NCBI GenBank assembly: GCA_037157565.1
Contig: JAZHRO010000073.1
Location: 11,848,501 to 11,912,500 of the forward strand
DNA: 64,000 nucleotides
From: Thalassia testudinum
Taxonomy: Eukaryota; Streptophyta; Magnoliopsida; Alismatales; Hydrocharitaceae
Direction: 5' to 3'
The position numbers and the translations under genes are program-made. Of the stretch, positions 46,129-58,164 are shown in pieces. Position 1 is the stretch's first letter; the number at the start of each line of letters is the position of its first letter. The notes under the pieces were generated by a model that saw nothing but the letters and a program-made list of their open reading frames with translations, was not told the DNA's origin and did no database searches.

Positions 46129-49100
46129 GGCATGCTTTTCGAGGGATACATAGCACCCAGAGGGTGGGACCAGACCTCTACTAGGAATGCCCTAATTTCT
46201 CATTAGGCTACTTAATTACGTGTTTATATGTTTAGATCAGTGAGCTTCACAGCCCGCATACCCCCAGGCCCCCAGCCCCTACACATCTCATATGCTCAAT
46301 ACATGCTCAAAGGTAATAGGATGATTGGTTGTTCGGGCGCCCGGCACCCATGACGACTGATCATCCTATGCAACAAAAATGTAATAAGGCACTGCGGGCG
46401 CTCCACAGCCACTGATATGGCACTATTCCAACGCCTGTGCAGCACTAGAATTCCAACAGCTGTGCAGACAATTGCGATTTTGGCCCTCGATTCAAGGGTC
46501 ATAATTTATTAAATATTAAAAATAAATTTTGTGAAAATAAAGTATTTATATAGTACTATACAATTGTACAATTAATTTGAAATTTTAAGTATATTTACTA
46601 TATAAATAAATTAGCTAAAGTATACAGTTTATACATACTTAATTTTAGGTTTTGTTCCTTAATTACGTATAAATTATTTATTATATGGTCTAATTGACCT
46701 TATACAGAGTTAGTATACATGTATAAGTACTTTATTAACATTTTTATTATATTTTACAAATTTGATTTATGTTTTATTTACATTTAAATAACCAATTTTA
46801 GGACTCTTTTATTTGTAAATTAAATTGAAATAGTGTATGTATTATAAATGTACTTAAATTAGGTTAAATTACTTAAAACATAGTAGTATACATATACAGT
46901 ATAAATTACTTTATTTTAATTTACTAATTTATTTTAATTTAATCTAATAACTTAACTATTACATTAATAAATTAATTATTTATTCTGTATACATAATTAA
47001 ATTAAAGTACAAGGTTTAATATGTTTGTAATATATAGATAAATACAAATATACAGTATTATAACTTAATATGGTTATTTATAGTGCTTATTACTTTATAA
47101 AGCTTATGGTACATATACATTAGTTTAATTAATATTTAGTTGTATAATTAAGATATATATAGTATAATCTAACTTAAATATTTACTTTACATAATACAAT
47201 ATATACATAAGTTATTTAACTTATAAATATGTATACTTTACATTATAGATAAGTAGGCTAACTATATAGCTTAAATATGTACTTATATACATATTATACA
47301 AGGGATTTTTATTATTTTTAGAGTTTTTTCACTTTTTATGATTTTTATATATGTTATGGAGGTAGGAGAAGAGATGGAAAGAAATGGATGAGAAGGAGCT
47401 ATTTTTGGTGTTTTGAAGGGTAGTTTCTTTTACTAAATTCCATAGTATACAGTTAGAAAAATATCTGATCTTCAATCAGACAATTTTATTTTATTTTTTT
47501 TAGATTTTTTTTTATAATTTTTATTTAAAATCCCAAGTTCACTCATCCTAAGCCTTTAAAGAAGTGTCTAAAGTGTCCTAAGGGCTTAAGATGAGTCCTA
47601 AGGGTCTAAAAGGTAGAGAATTGCCTTGAATATGTTCATTAAAGGTTAAGTGAAAGATATAGCAGTTAAGCATGCAAGTAACAACAAATTTCAATTAATT
47701 TCATAAAGTGGACAGTTAGACTTACTATTTAGCTGAAAAAGGATAACAAAAATTTCATTACAAGCATTCAAAGGAGATTCAAAGTCAATTACAATATAGG
47801 AAAGCTTGTAAACAAGTTAGCACAACATTGTACATCAGTCAGCTCATTTAACAGAATTAAATCTAAGCTACTGTCCACAGGGTTTATTCAGACTTAAGAC
47901 TTCTGCTACAACAACAGAAAGAAACTAGCAACTGCAGCAGTAGAGCAGAAAGTTATTCAACAGCAAGAAACTGTTGAAACTCCTCTCATTGCCACAGATT
48001 TGGTTCTACTTTAGACGTCTTAACTGCTGCTACAGTTAAGACAACTTCTGTAGAAGCAGATCTGCAACAGACAGGACTCAGAACCAGCTACCTAATAACT
48101 TGAATCAACCAATCAAATTCCAGATTAGGCTATAGACAACCTGATCAGGAATTTTAAATGGCTGTTTCAGGAACTAAATAGCTGAGTTGACTTGAAATGT
48201 AGCTGCAATTGCAGCACTTTGCCCTAAATTTGGGATTTGTACACATAAAACACAAATCAGAAATTCCCTCAACACAATCTGACAAGGGTTTCAATTCAAA
48301 TAAAAACCACTCGGGAATACAAATCAAAACCAAGATCCCTTGTCAGCAAAATCCCTTCAGATCAAAATGAAAGCTGATCTATCTCTTCCTAATGCTATAG
48401 ACAACATGTAGGAAGAGTTAAATCAGTAACTTTAAAAACACACACTCAAATCCTACAATTATAAGACTTAATGGAATATGGAAAATTCCTTAGGTTAAAA
48501 CATCATACCTCTAAAAACAATTAACTAATGAATATAGGATAGGACTTCAAATCACCAAAGTGATTTTCATGAGCCTTATCATACAATCAAGGCACTGCAA
48601 ACCTCATGAAGATCCAAATAAGATTATGGCTCCTCTATGGTGAATTCTAATTTCAAAACCACCTCAGATTCCTAGCCAAACAATTGATCAACTAAACATA
48701 AACTCAGTTTGCTAGATCAAAGAGTTTAAAGCTCACAAATGTATAAAACATTGAAACCTGACTTCATCAAACAAATCTGGCAAACCGATTCTCTTTCCAG
48801 CTCAGATCAGGAGCTTTTGTGAGCAAAATGGAATGAGTGAGAAGCCCCTAAAATGATCTTTGACGCTAATTTCAGATCTAAGATTAGAAGACAATCAGAT
48901 CTAAAATTAGGTCTAATGAGTGGGTGAATTGCGAGAAATAAATCGCAGGAATCAAAAGCGATATGGAAAACACGAAGAGGGAGAAAACTTATGATAGATG
49001 GCTATGTGAACCATCCCCTCTCATCTGGAATGATCATAGGAGGTGAGGGAAGTGAATCTACATTAATTCTACTGCTACAGCTAATCTAACAAAACAATTG

Positions 49101-50208
49101 AATTAAACACTATAAATTACTCTAATTCTATTGGTAATCTACTTTACTACAGCTACAACTAAATTGCAGAATATTAAATCTACTCTAACAGCAAGAATGG
49201 GACCTATGGGTCCTTAGCTGGTGGCTAAGGAGGAAGAAGGGAGGGAGATGAAACCAGCGGATGGAAAAGCCTTCTAGTAAGGCTTCAGAGTCATCCTCAG
49301 GTGCTATGAGGTCCTTAGCGATGAGGAGGTCGAATAGAAGTCAGTGATTTCACAGTCGGTGGCTGTGAAATCAAGGATTTGGTTGGGAGGGCAGCTGGAG
49401 TGGACGAATGATCGCTAAGAAATGTAAGAGAGAGCGATCCCCTGCGTGCGAGACCACTGAGGTGCTTAAGTAGCAAACTCAGTGGCTCGAATCACCACGC
49501 GAAGCAACCGACGGCAAGAATGAGAGGAGAGGGGCGTGCAGTTTGCCAACTCAAAAACTGACCATCGGATGGGATCTGGGGAGAAGTGTGAGAGCACGCG
49601 TCGCTTCGCGTGAAGCTTCGATTTAGATGAGCCACAGATGAAAATCACGAGAGAATGGACGGCCAAGATCTACCATGTTCTTCGCACGCTACAGTGCGTG
49701 CAAAGAACAGCAGGTGACAGTGGTCTGTTAGGAAATTTGCAGGGTGAACCCCTTCACGAAGGGGTAGAAAACTTGTACGCAGGCCCATAAGTGGAGGAAA
49801 TTATAACAGGACAGACCCTGAGGGCTTTTAAAGGGGTCCCTGCAGGTTACAAATAAGTGCAAAAAGGATTTCTAAAGAAGAGAATGTGATGCATGAAGGA
49901 CCTAAGTGTAAACTCTATGTTTCAAGGCCTTAATGATGTCCAAATGCCTTCAAATTTTTACATGTGCTCAATTGAACATTTAAGAAATTAAGTATTTGGA
50001 CTTTTAAACTTGTTTATGTGTTCAATTAATGCTTGGATCACCATTTGACCTAATTTTAAGAATATCTCGTTTCATGACCTAATTATGCAATTTTAACACG
50101 GAATCAAGGTTTTAGGCCTTTTGCTTCGATTCCCACACTTAACCCTTTTTATCTGTTAAATTGATATTGTTTAACCCAGTGTCTAGCTTAACTTCAGCTT
50201 TTTAGCTA
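46129..50208 (-). other. Remaining LTR-type DNA without genes
   Basis: Right part of the insertion 40882-50228. 46500-47330 is extremely AT-rich. The rest has short frames only. CCCCTTC/GAAGGGG forms a perfect stem with a 2-nt loop near 49750-49765. TTTAAAAGCCC on the minus strand (about 49824) is a possible LTR promoter. Confidence 0.4.
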
Positions 50209-50228
50209 TGATGAGTAGCCACTCATCA

Positions 50229-51160
50229 GGGACTTAAAGAAGGATAAGAAGGAGGAGGAAGAATGCTCAACTTATTGCTACCACTACAACAAGAAAGGGC
50301 TTATCCATTCGGATTGTCCTCTCCTAAAGGAGAAGAAGAAGGGGAAGAAGGAGGAGAACAAGAAGAAGGTGTTCCAAGCCACTTAAGATGACTCAACTTT
50401 GGAGGAAGACAAAGAGGAGGATCCCTTGAAGAACGACGAGACCATGTGCCTCGGGTTGATGGCAATTCTAGATAGCGACAACGATGAAAACTCTGACAAG
50501 GAGGGAAGTTCGTTTACAAATTCAGAATTACAAGAAGCATTAAAAGATTTATATATTCTTAGAAAATCATTAAAAATAGAAAATAAGAATAAAAAAAATG
50601 AGGCTATTGCTTTAAAATCTGAAATAGATAAGCTTATTGTTGAAAAACAAGATTTGAATGGATCTTTTAATTCTATTAAAACTGAAATGAATGCTCTTGT
50701 TGTGGAAAGCCATGACCTAATCTTAAATAACACTAAATTATTAAAGAGAATAGCTTGTTAAAATGTCAAATTTCAGTTCTTAAGAATAAAATGAGCATAA
50801 TAGAAAGAGATCATGCATGCCTTAAGGAAAATTCCAAAAAATTTCTAAGTGAGTTAGATAGATTTACCAAAGAAAAGACTAAGAAAAATGCTAGCTCTAG
50901 AAATAAGCACACCAAGAGTTTTTATGCACAAAGGCCAAATGGCTAGACTCCAAGTGGACCCCAACCTTAGTTGAGAAGGACTAACTATAAAGGACCAAAG
51001 AAAATGTGGGTACCTAGACATTTGGTCAATTCTTGTTTTGTAGGACACCAAGATGCTTCGATTGATCCAAGGAACTACCTTTACGAAGTACATGAAGGAC
51101 GAATGAGGATACTTGGACAACCAAATGGGTATGGAGGATGGAACCCACACCAATGGAGTT
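50229..51160 (+). pseudogene. Copia Gag, C-terminal part
   Basis: Continues the frame broken at 40881: DLKKDKKEEEEC, then a degenerate knuckle CYHYNKKGLIHSDC, where Tyr replaces the second Cys and Leu the His of CX2CX4HX4C. A Lys-rich stretch and tag near 50385 follow. An open 120-codon frame (50399-50761) holds a long coiled coil (SLKIENKNKKNEAIALKSE). After frame breaks comes GPKKMWVP, a SIRE-type end motif, then stop at 51160. Zinc binding is lost. No pol follows. Confidence 0.8.
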
Positions 51161-51676
51161 AAAAGCTTTTTTATTTTGATGATATATTAGCATTATGATA
51201 AGGGGAGTATTTAAATATTCTTCATGTTATTAGTTCATTAGAAAGGGGAAGAGATCTCCTTAGCTATTTCAAATGAATGTAGAAATGCATGCATTTAGGG
51301 GAAGACTTTAAAAGCTTATGAAGCTACATTCCCATTAGAAAGGGGGAGTTAATGAATAGAAAAAAATAGTTATCTTATTTTGTCAAAAAGGGGGAGAAAA
51401 TAAAAATACATTTGTTGTCATATTATATCAAATAGGGGAGTTAATGGATAGCCCTCGTATAATGTCAAAAGGGGGAGAGAATAGATTTTTTGAAGAACAC
51501 ATCTCTTGTAAAATCATGTCAAAAGGGGGGAGTTAATCCAATTTTACAAGAGCATGTTTTAAGGGGAAGCTATTAGATAAAAATAATTGAAATTTAAACC
51601 TTTTTGATAGTGTCCAAAAGGGGGTGCATTTTTGGAATATTATGTGTGATTTTTTCATTATCAAAAAGGGGGAGAT
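51161..51676 (+). other. Repeated AAAGGGGGAG blocks before the 3' LTR
   Basis: At least six polypurine blocks of the type AAAGGGGGAG lie between about 51340 and 51674. The last (AAAAAGGGGGAGATT) abuts the LTR and is the likely PPT. The others look like a locally multiplied PPT neighbourhood, characteristic of SIRE-type elements. Confidence 0.7.
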
Positions 51677-53418
51677 TGTTGGTGCAAGTATACCATGATC
51701 ATTGATTTTGATGATAACAAAACACTTATTATTTAACATTTGTATTGAGTTTATAGTTTCAGATAAAATGCAAATAGAATCAAGTGTGAAGGAGCTTAAG
51801 CTCAAGAAGATGAAGGAATGGAGGAGCTTGGTGGTGAAGAAAAGGAGATGGAGCTTTGCGTGGAGCGAAAGAGTGAACAAAAAGGATAACGAATAGGATG
51901 GAAGACTTTTTGTACATGTATTTATTTGTTTGTTGTTTATCTTCTTAGAATTATTGTAAAGAGCCCAAAAAGTACAGCACCTTAGTCCTAGGAACACCTC
52001 ATCTCTAAGACACTTAGACAAACTTAGAAAATGAAATTAGGCTTCAAACAGCCTAATCAGATGTCCAATATGGATATTAGACATCTGATATGTGACTTTA
52101 AGTCATTTGACCTTTTGGCTAGGCATTCAAACACTTAGGTTGGAAATTAATAGTCTATGCCTTTCCATTTAGATGCCCTACCAAAAGTCCAAACGTCTTA
52201 TAACATGTCTAAGAATAGTGCCAAATGTCCACCAAGAGGATCGTTAGCCATTGCTTTTGTGAGCCAACTTGGGATAATTTAGCACTTTTTTCTAGACTTT
52301 CATAGAGGTGTCTAGACGTTTGATATAGAGACATTGGATCCAAGCCCAACGTTTGTCAGATCGAAAATAGTCATTGCTCATCGAAACTAATTCTTGCATC
52401 TAACTTCCAGGATCCGACATCCAGACCTAATCCCAGACATCGAAGTCAAACATCTGATACTTAAACACTAGATCCCTATTTTGGTCTATTGATTTCCAAT
52501 AACCGGACCTACTTTTGTTAGACATCTGATATTTATTGCAGACATCTTAAAAATTCAAGTTAAACGTCTACCAAGATCCCTATTTTGATCCGACCTTCAG
52601 GGAAACCTCCCTTCAAGATTATATGTCCAAAACTTAGATCAGACGTAAGACCAGACGTCTGAAAATATAATTAGCAGTCTGATAACTATGTCAAAGTCAT
52701 TTATAATTATGATTTCGGCGTAATCTTTTGTGCAATCACTCCTAATGGCTATAAAGGTTGTGCAATCACTCCTAATGGCTATAAAGGGTTTTCCAAGCCT
52801 TCTTGAGCATTTCTATCAACTCTATAAATAGAGAAGCACCCCCTTTGGGCTAAACACACCTATGATACCATACTTCCACCCTTCTTGAGTGAAAAAGAGA
52901 TCTATAAGAAGAGGTGTTTCCATTTGCTCTTCATATTCTATTTTCTACATCTGAGAGCACCATTACTCTGCACACTTCACGTTAAATCACTTCCATCTCA
53001 AGATTCTCTTTCCAATAGAAGCTTCGGAGAACCTTTATATTTGGGCTCTTTAGGTATTTGTATTTTTGTTTTGTCCTTGGTTGGGTATTTGCATGGAAAA
53101 TTCCTATCTCCTTCGTGAGACAAATTACTCCTAATGAAGAGGAGGGATTTGAGGCATGCTACCCTCAGGTTAAGTAGCATGATTGTATTTGAGGTTGTAC
53201 TACCCTCATTAAAGTAGTACGTTGGTGATTTTGATATACTCGGTAGATCGGAAAATCCTAAGTCAACAAACTTAGGTGTCATTTTTTACTCAGGTTGGGT
53301 TTTCACCTAAAAATACTGATCTCATTTGTGGTGAATTTTATTTGTGTGATTGATTGTGATTTTATTTATGCATATTTTTTATCCTACACTATTCACCACC
53401 CTCTAGTCCTAAATTTCA
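51677..53418 (+). repeat. 3' LTR of SIRE-type copia element
   Basis: 1742 bp, homologous to 38338-40063. It contains a short internal tandem duplication (TGTGCAATCACTCCTAATGG, near 52729 and 52757) that the 5' LTR lacks. Confidence 0.88.
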
Positions 53419-53683
53419 ATGTGTTGTTTCTGTTTCTATTCTGCAATACTTGTTTGTTTCTCTTAGCATTTATTTCGTTCTGTTCAGTTTTATGTCAGTA
53501 TTTTTTATGGCTATGAATATTTGGATAACATCCTTTCAGTCAATTTATTCCTATTATTCATATTTTTTGTGATGTGTTATGCTATGAATTCTTTATTATT
53601 CTATGTGTATGCGATGGAGACTAGATTTTGGGTTTGGCAAAATCGACTCGAGTCCCTACCTAGGTGGGGCTCAGGTCATAACA
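53419..53683 (+). repeat. 3' LTR of Tekay-like element, last part
   Basis: Resumes the LTR broken at 38337 and ends ...TCATAACA, colinear with 33620-33894. Confidence 0.85.
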
Positions 53684-54200
53684 TAGGATGATTCAACAAT
53701 GGAGTTGATGAAAAGGATGGGAGCAAGGAAAAAAAAGGCACATATCACTCAACTAGGTAGGATATATTATATAGCATTAGAGAAGATAGGTTTATCACAT
53801 AGCATTATATCACATAAACAACTGATAAACGCCAGTTTATCATCATTCTTATGCATTAAAACTAACCTAGCTCTTAGTATTTTACTCCGCAAATGGGTTT
53901 TTGGGCTGCATTTAGGCATAAATTAGGATAGGCATGCATTGCATTTTTTATTGTCGTTTTAATGTGTTTTTGTGAGTGTTAGGGATGTACAGATGCACAG
54001 ATCCCTAAAACCCTAGCACTCAAGAAGGCAAATGGTGAAGGAGAAGCCCAGACTAGCTGGAACCCAGCCTGATCCAGCTCACCACAGCTGAAACCTAGCT
54101 TACTTGAACTAGGGTTAGCTCATCCCAGCTCCATTTAGCTAATCGCAGCTGGATGGTAGCTCAAGAGAGTTCACCTTAGCTCACCCTAGCTCAAGTCAGC

Positions 54201-54420
54201 TCAGATCCAGCTCAACTTAGCTGAGTCTAGCTCATCTCAGCTCCCACTAGTTCACAGGGAGCTCTAGCTAGCTCAGCTGAGTTGACAGGAGTTCACCTCA
54301 GCTTAGATCCAGCTCAACTTAGCTGAGTCTATCTCATCTCAGCTCCCACTAGTTCACAGGGAGCTCTAGCTAGCTCAGCTGAGTTGACAGGAGTTCACCC
54401 CAGCTCAGATCCAGCTACAT
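54201..54420. repeat. 102-bp tandem repeat, AGCT-rich
   Basis: TCAGATCCAG or TTAGATCCAG recurs at 54201, 54303 and 54405, giving 2.1 units of 102 bp. It sits in a wider stretch (about 54050-54800) saturated with the palindrome AGCT inside the solo LTR U3. Confidence 0.88.
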
Positions 54421-55100
54421 CTAGCTCCACTCAACTCCAGGCAGCTGAAGAAGAATTCATCTCAGCTCAGGAAGCTCAAGTCCAGCTCCCGGGGATTCAG
54501 CTTAGCTCAACTCAGTTGAGCTAAGCTACCTTAGCTGCCTCAACCAGCTTGATTCTCCCCGGGAGCACCAGACCTAGCTCACCTCAGCTCATTTTGGTAG
54601 AAGCTAGCTCACTTTAGCTTGGCTTAGCAACTAGCAAAGAACTAGCAAGCTAAGCCAGCTAGAGTAGCCCCATGCCAGCCTCTTCAGCAGCAGCCAGCTC
54701 CAGCTCCAGACTTCTCCTCCTCAGCTCTTCTCCCTGAAAACCCTAGCTCCAAATGCCTTCAACTCTACTCCCTATTAGCTAAGCTAGCTAAGCTGCTTAA
54801 CATAGCTAGTCCACCTCCATGGCACCAAAACCTACTACCCTACTACCTAAGCTCCAGCAAAAAGACCACCTACTCCTACTTTATTTTGGTGCCAACTATC
54901 CCTTCCATCACCACCCTACATCCACCATCAAAGCCCATCTCCACCCTCCATTTTTTCCCTCTAAAATTGCCTTCTAGAAGGTATTTTTGGAGGGAAAACC
55001 AAGGCACCTCTTCATTTCCCTCCCATTTTTCCCTCCAAAAATAACTAAGCACCCCTTCATTTCCCTCCAAAAAAACACCATAACCACCCCCCTTCCCATC

Positions 55101-55110
55101 CTATAAATAC
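55101..55110 (+). promoter_or_regulatory. TATA box of solo LTR
   Basis: CTATAAATAC after a CT/CA-rich stretch, about 0.9 kb before the LTR end. Confidence 0.55.
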
Positions 55111-55988
55111 CCTACCCTACCACCACATAATTCCCATCCTCCCTTAGTGTATTTTCTACCTACATCCACCTATACCTACACCCAAGGAGAAGGAGTAGAG
55201 AAGGAGATTAAAGGGGCACACCACCAGCCCTTTTGGTGCCTTCTTCTCCCCACTCTCTTCAACTTGGGCCACGCCAAGGAGGAGGACTCTCCCACTTCAA
55301 GGAGGATGGCCAGGCAAAGGAGAAAAGCTTAGGGTGGACGTCCACCCTTGGAGAGAAACTTAGGGCACGCCCCCTTAGGGCTTGCCTTGGAGGTCATCAC
55401 CTTGGCGGAGTTCTGCAAGGAAGGAGTTGAAGGATTCTTTTCAAGCTTGGGAGCCACCAACCTTGGAGCAAGAAGCCCTCTTCTTCACCATCTATTTAGA
55501 GGATTTGTGTTTTCTTTTACTTCAATTATCTAGTAGTAGAAGCATTCCTCTACTAGGCATTTTTGTTAAACACTTTATCAATTATCTAGTTGCCTTCTTC
55601 GTATATCTTGTTTGCATTTCTATTTGCTTATTTTCAGCATTCTTCACTTCCTCTCCCTAATTATTCTAGGTTTCCACTTGCCTAGAGTGAGCTTAGGGAG
55701 AGGCTCTACTTGCCACTTAGAAGTAGTATTTTAAATTGAAGTGTAAATCACCTCCCCGTCACCATTCCGCATGTTGTCTTAATTTAAAACAAAAAAATGA
55801 TATATTGAAAAATACCAAAAAGAAAGTTGAGATTGTATTCCAAGCAAGAGAATCACTATTGCAAACATTTGGCCTCCTTGGACGACCCTAGATACTCCCC
55901 TATCTAGGAATATAAATTTAAGAGTTGATCGGTTTTACGTGTTACAACGACGTATTTTAACAAACCGCGTGAAATCGCTATCAACAAC

Positions 55989-56311
55989 CCTGCAACTTTG
56001 TTTGCAACCAAACACCCAATCACCACCTTTACATGTAAATTCACCTCCTTTAGTTTCCTGTGAACTTCAACCATCTTATTGTTAGCATCAATAACTAGGT
56101 CTTTTAGAATTTGTAGCTCCTCACCTAGCTCACTAAAATCAGTCTCTTTTCCTTCTATATTATCACTGCAAGATGGTCATCAAACCACTTAAAGAATTCA
56201 TACTTGCTAGATTGGCAAGTGTAGAATTTCCTGTTCTTTCTCCAAGGCTTGTCGAAAGTCCTCACAACTATAGGTAGCCAACACCACCAAGTGACACAAG
56301 AATCGCAAGGT
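55989..56311 (-). pseudogene. GRF-type zinc-finger protein relic
   Basis: The minus strand shows a GRF-like core near 56300-56180: PIVVRTFDKPWRKNRKFYTC followed by YEFFKWFDD, which matches the pattern of zf-GRF domains (R-T, N-R-F-Y-C, FFKW-D). In another frame, possibly past an intron or frameshift, comes a coiled coil (FSELGEELQILKDLVIDAN) and a hydrophobic end (VVIGCLVANKV) that could be a membrane helix. Small plant GRF proteins share this layout. It is interrupted on the left by the solo LTR and on the right by the copia-type LTR at 56328. Function is unknown. Confidence 0.6.
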
Positions 56312-56327
56312 TAATGCTAGCTAATAG

Positions 56328-58164
56328 TGTTGGATTTTGTATGCCCTAAGATAGCCATCTGAATAAGGTAATATGATTACATTGCATCTGAATAAAAAAT
56401 AGTACGAATAGGGTAACGTATTTAGTCAGATCGAATAAACCCAATATGTATTAATTTGAAAAACTAAACAATTTAGAGAATCCAATTGCACATCAACAAA
56501 CCATCTGATTCGATCACTTATTTTCAGTCTAAGTTGAGATACAACCTTCTCTAGAAGTCATCACCTGATTAATATTCTTGAATAGAGATTTGGATCAATC
56601 ATGCAGGTCAGACTAAGGAGTTAACCTGATAAAGCAGGAGATAGCAAAAGACCTTCACCAATGTTGCCATGGAGAAGGTGTATACTTTCACCTGAGATAG
56701 ATATGTGTCTCTATCCACAAATGCATGCATTTAGTGGACTAACAGTAGATGCACCCACCTTGGAGCTAATACTAGAAAGCTAGTGTATGTATGAAGGGAC
56801 AAGAGATGAATGATCTCTTGAAGGGATCACACAAATCTTTTGCATAGGTGTATATAATAGATTGAAGGAATGAACTCACTTTGAATATATTGGGAATGAC
56901 AATTCTACATGTGGTTGCAGAGTTCTAATCAGAGTCAATACAAGAGAAGACAATCCTTTGGGAAAGGATCTAGTATTCATTCTCATCCTAATGAGACAAA
57001 GAGATGTTAGAAATAATATTATCGAAAGAGAACTGACAGTTGCTTAATGGGATCAGGCCTTAGGATAATATTATTCTCTATGTGTGAAGGATTCACAGGT
57101 ATTTGGAATACCTAAGGAGGCTTAGTGCCATAAGCCCATGAATACTGAATGCTTTATTATTGGCATGATGAAGCCAATAATGATTTTGATAGATTCCTAA
57201 TTATAGGATAAATGAATTGTAATTTAAAAAATTATTCTTAATTTGGTGATTAATTACACCTAATTTGATTAGGTTAAAAATGTAAGGGTTGGATTACAAT
57301 TAATTTATGTTAAGAGACTAAATCCTAATAAACCATAAGTTGTTATTGGCTTATCCAATGAAAATCAAATATGCCTTGATCCCTACACTTGCATAGAGAT
57401 CCAAGGGCTCCAATCATATTAGGATTAGAGCTAGATCCCTAGCAATATCTCCCAAGGCAATCCTAATCCATCTATTATCCAAGCACAATCAAATCCCCAA
57501 TTATCTCAACTACGTGAAGAAGAGATAGGAAGAGAAGAGAAGAGAGAGTGGCAACAACACTCTCAGATCCTCTAGAATCAAACTTCTAATCATCTCATAA
57601 GAAGTCCAAAGCCTCTTCCAGAAATCAAGAAAGCATCCTCGATGTCCAATAAAGAGGCAATCAGATGTCTAGAAGTCATTTTGAACATCTGATACGACAA
57701 TCTCTTCTACTTCTAAACGTCATAAGTATTTTTTCCAAGGAAATAGAAGGGCCATCGATAACCTTGATCCCCGTAAAGGCTTTCGTAGGACTCATTCATG
57801 GTTGATCATCCTTGACATAGGGTTTCATCCACCTGTTGAGGAGGAAGGGTTTCAGGTGCATTGGGACTTATTATAGAAAGTACTGCACGTGGAGGGTTGT
57901 TCTACACCACCCACAAGGTATAACTCTCTATCCCGTAGGAGCCAGTAACAATTCGAAATTAGTTCTAATCATATGGTTTCGATTATTAGGGCATTTTATT
58001 CCATAGCATGATCGAGTTTTGGCATCATTTTGATCACAATTTTCAAAAATTTTAAAACATCATTTTTCACGTTTATGTGATGCCACGAGCCGATATGATT
58101 AGTCCCTTCAACTAGAGCTTTGAGAAGGCGAATCCATGGAGTGTCAACTAGAAAAATACCAACA
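56328..58164 (+). mobile_element. Copia-type solo LTR
   Basis: 1837 bp with inverted end hexamers TGTTGG/CCAACA. It starts TGTTGGATTTTGTATGCCCT, typical of plant copia LTRs. Flanks AATAG (56323-56327) and AATTAG (58165-58170) fit a TSD with one inserted base. No PBS, PPT or coding region lies inside. Near 57630-57720 it has GATGTC, AGATGTCT and ACATCTGA palindromic variants. Confidence 0.65.

Larger units (their letters stand above)
40882..50228 (-). mobile_element. LTR-type insertion (Athila/Tat-like), probably solo LTR
   Basis: Splits the copia gag. Removing it with one copy of GGGMC restores the frame: flanks are GGGCC (40877-40881) and GGGAC (50229-50233). The minus strand opens with a perfect hairpin TGATGAGT/ACTCATCA (50228-50209) and ends ...ATCATTA (CA expected). 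A U5-like block GCCTCCCAGTAAATGACTTGG (minus, 41024-41045) lies 142 nt from that end. No PBS or coding region was found, so a solo LTR carrying nested DNA fits best. An alternative boundary gives an exact CAGGG duplication but non-canonical ends. Confidence 0.6.
38338..53418 (+). mobile_element. SIRE-type Ty1/copia element, gag only, with nested insertion
   Basis: Direct LTRs at 38338-40063 and 51677-53418, both opening TGTTGGTGCAAG and ending ATTTCA. A decayed tRNA-iMet PBS, a split gag, and an internal end made of repeated AAAGGGGGAG blocks leading into the 3' LTR, the SIRE-type PPT. Protease, integrase, RT and RNase H are all missing: gag passes straight into the 3' non-coding part. It interrupts the 3' LTR of the Tekay-like element. 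The TSD is not clear. Confidence 0.85.
30843..53683 (+). mobile_element. Tekay/Del-like gypsy derivative with nested insertions
   Basis: The 5' LTR (30843-33894) is followed by a tRNA-iMet PBS, only 1.27 kb of internal sequence, and a 3' LTR (35170-38337 resuming at 53419-53683). LTR ends are TGTTATAACCC and ...CATAACA (CG replaces TG in the 5' copy). The bases before the 3' LTR, AGGGCGAAACTCCCTTTAAGG, match the pre-LTR block of Tekay/Del chromoviruses. Flanks GAGGA (30838-30842) and TAGGA (53684-53688) fit a TSD with one change. Without nested DNA it is about 7.8 kb and non-autonomous. Confidence 0.8.
53823..55983 (+). mobile_element. Solo LTR with perfect TSD
   Basis: 2161 bp, flanked by ACAAC on both sides (53818-53822, 55984-55988). 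It opens with a perfect terminal hairpin TGATAAAC/GTTTATCA and ends CTATCA. TATA box CTATAAATAC (55101-55110); U5 motif GCCTCCTTGGACGACCCTAG (55872-55891), 92 nt from the end. It lies within a GRF zinc-finger gene relic. No internal region remains, as after LTR-LTR recombination. Confidence 0.9.

Noticed and set aside
54201..54420. CRISPR-like repeat array
   Set aside because: Direct tandem units with no spacers in a plant LTR; no cas genes. A simple tandem repeat.
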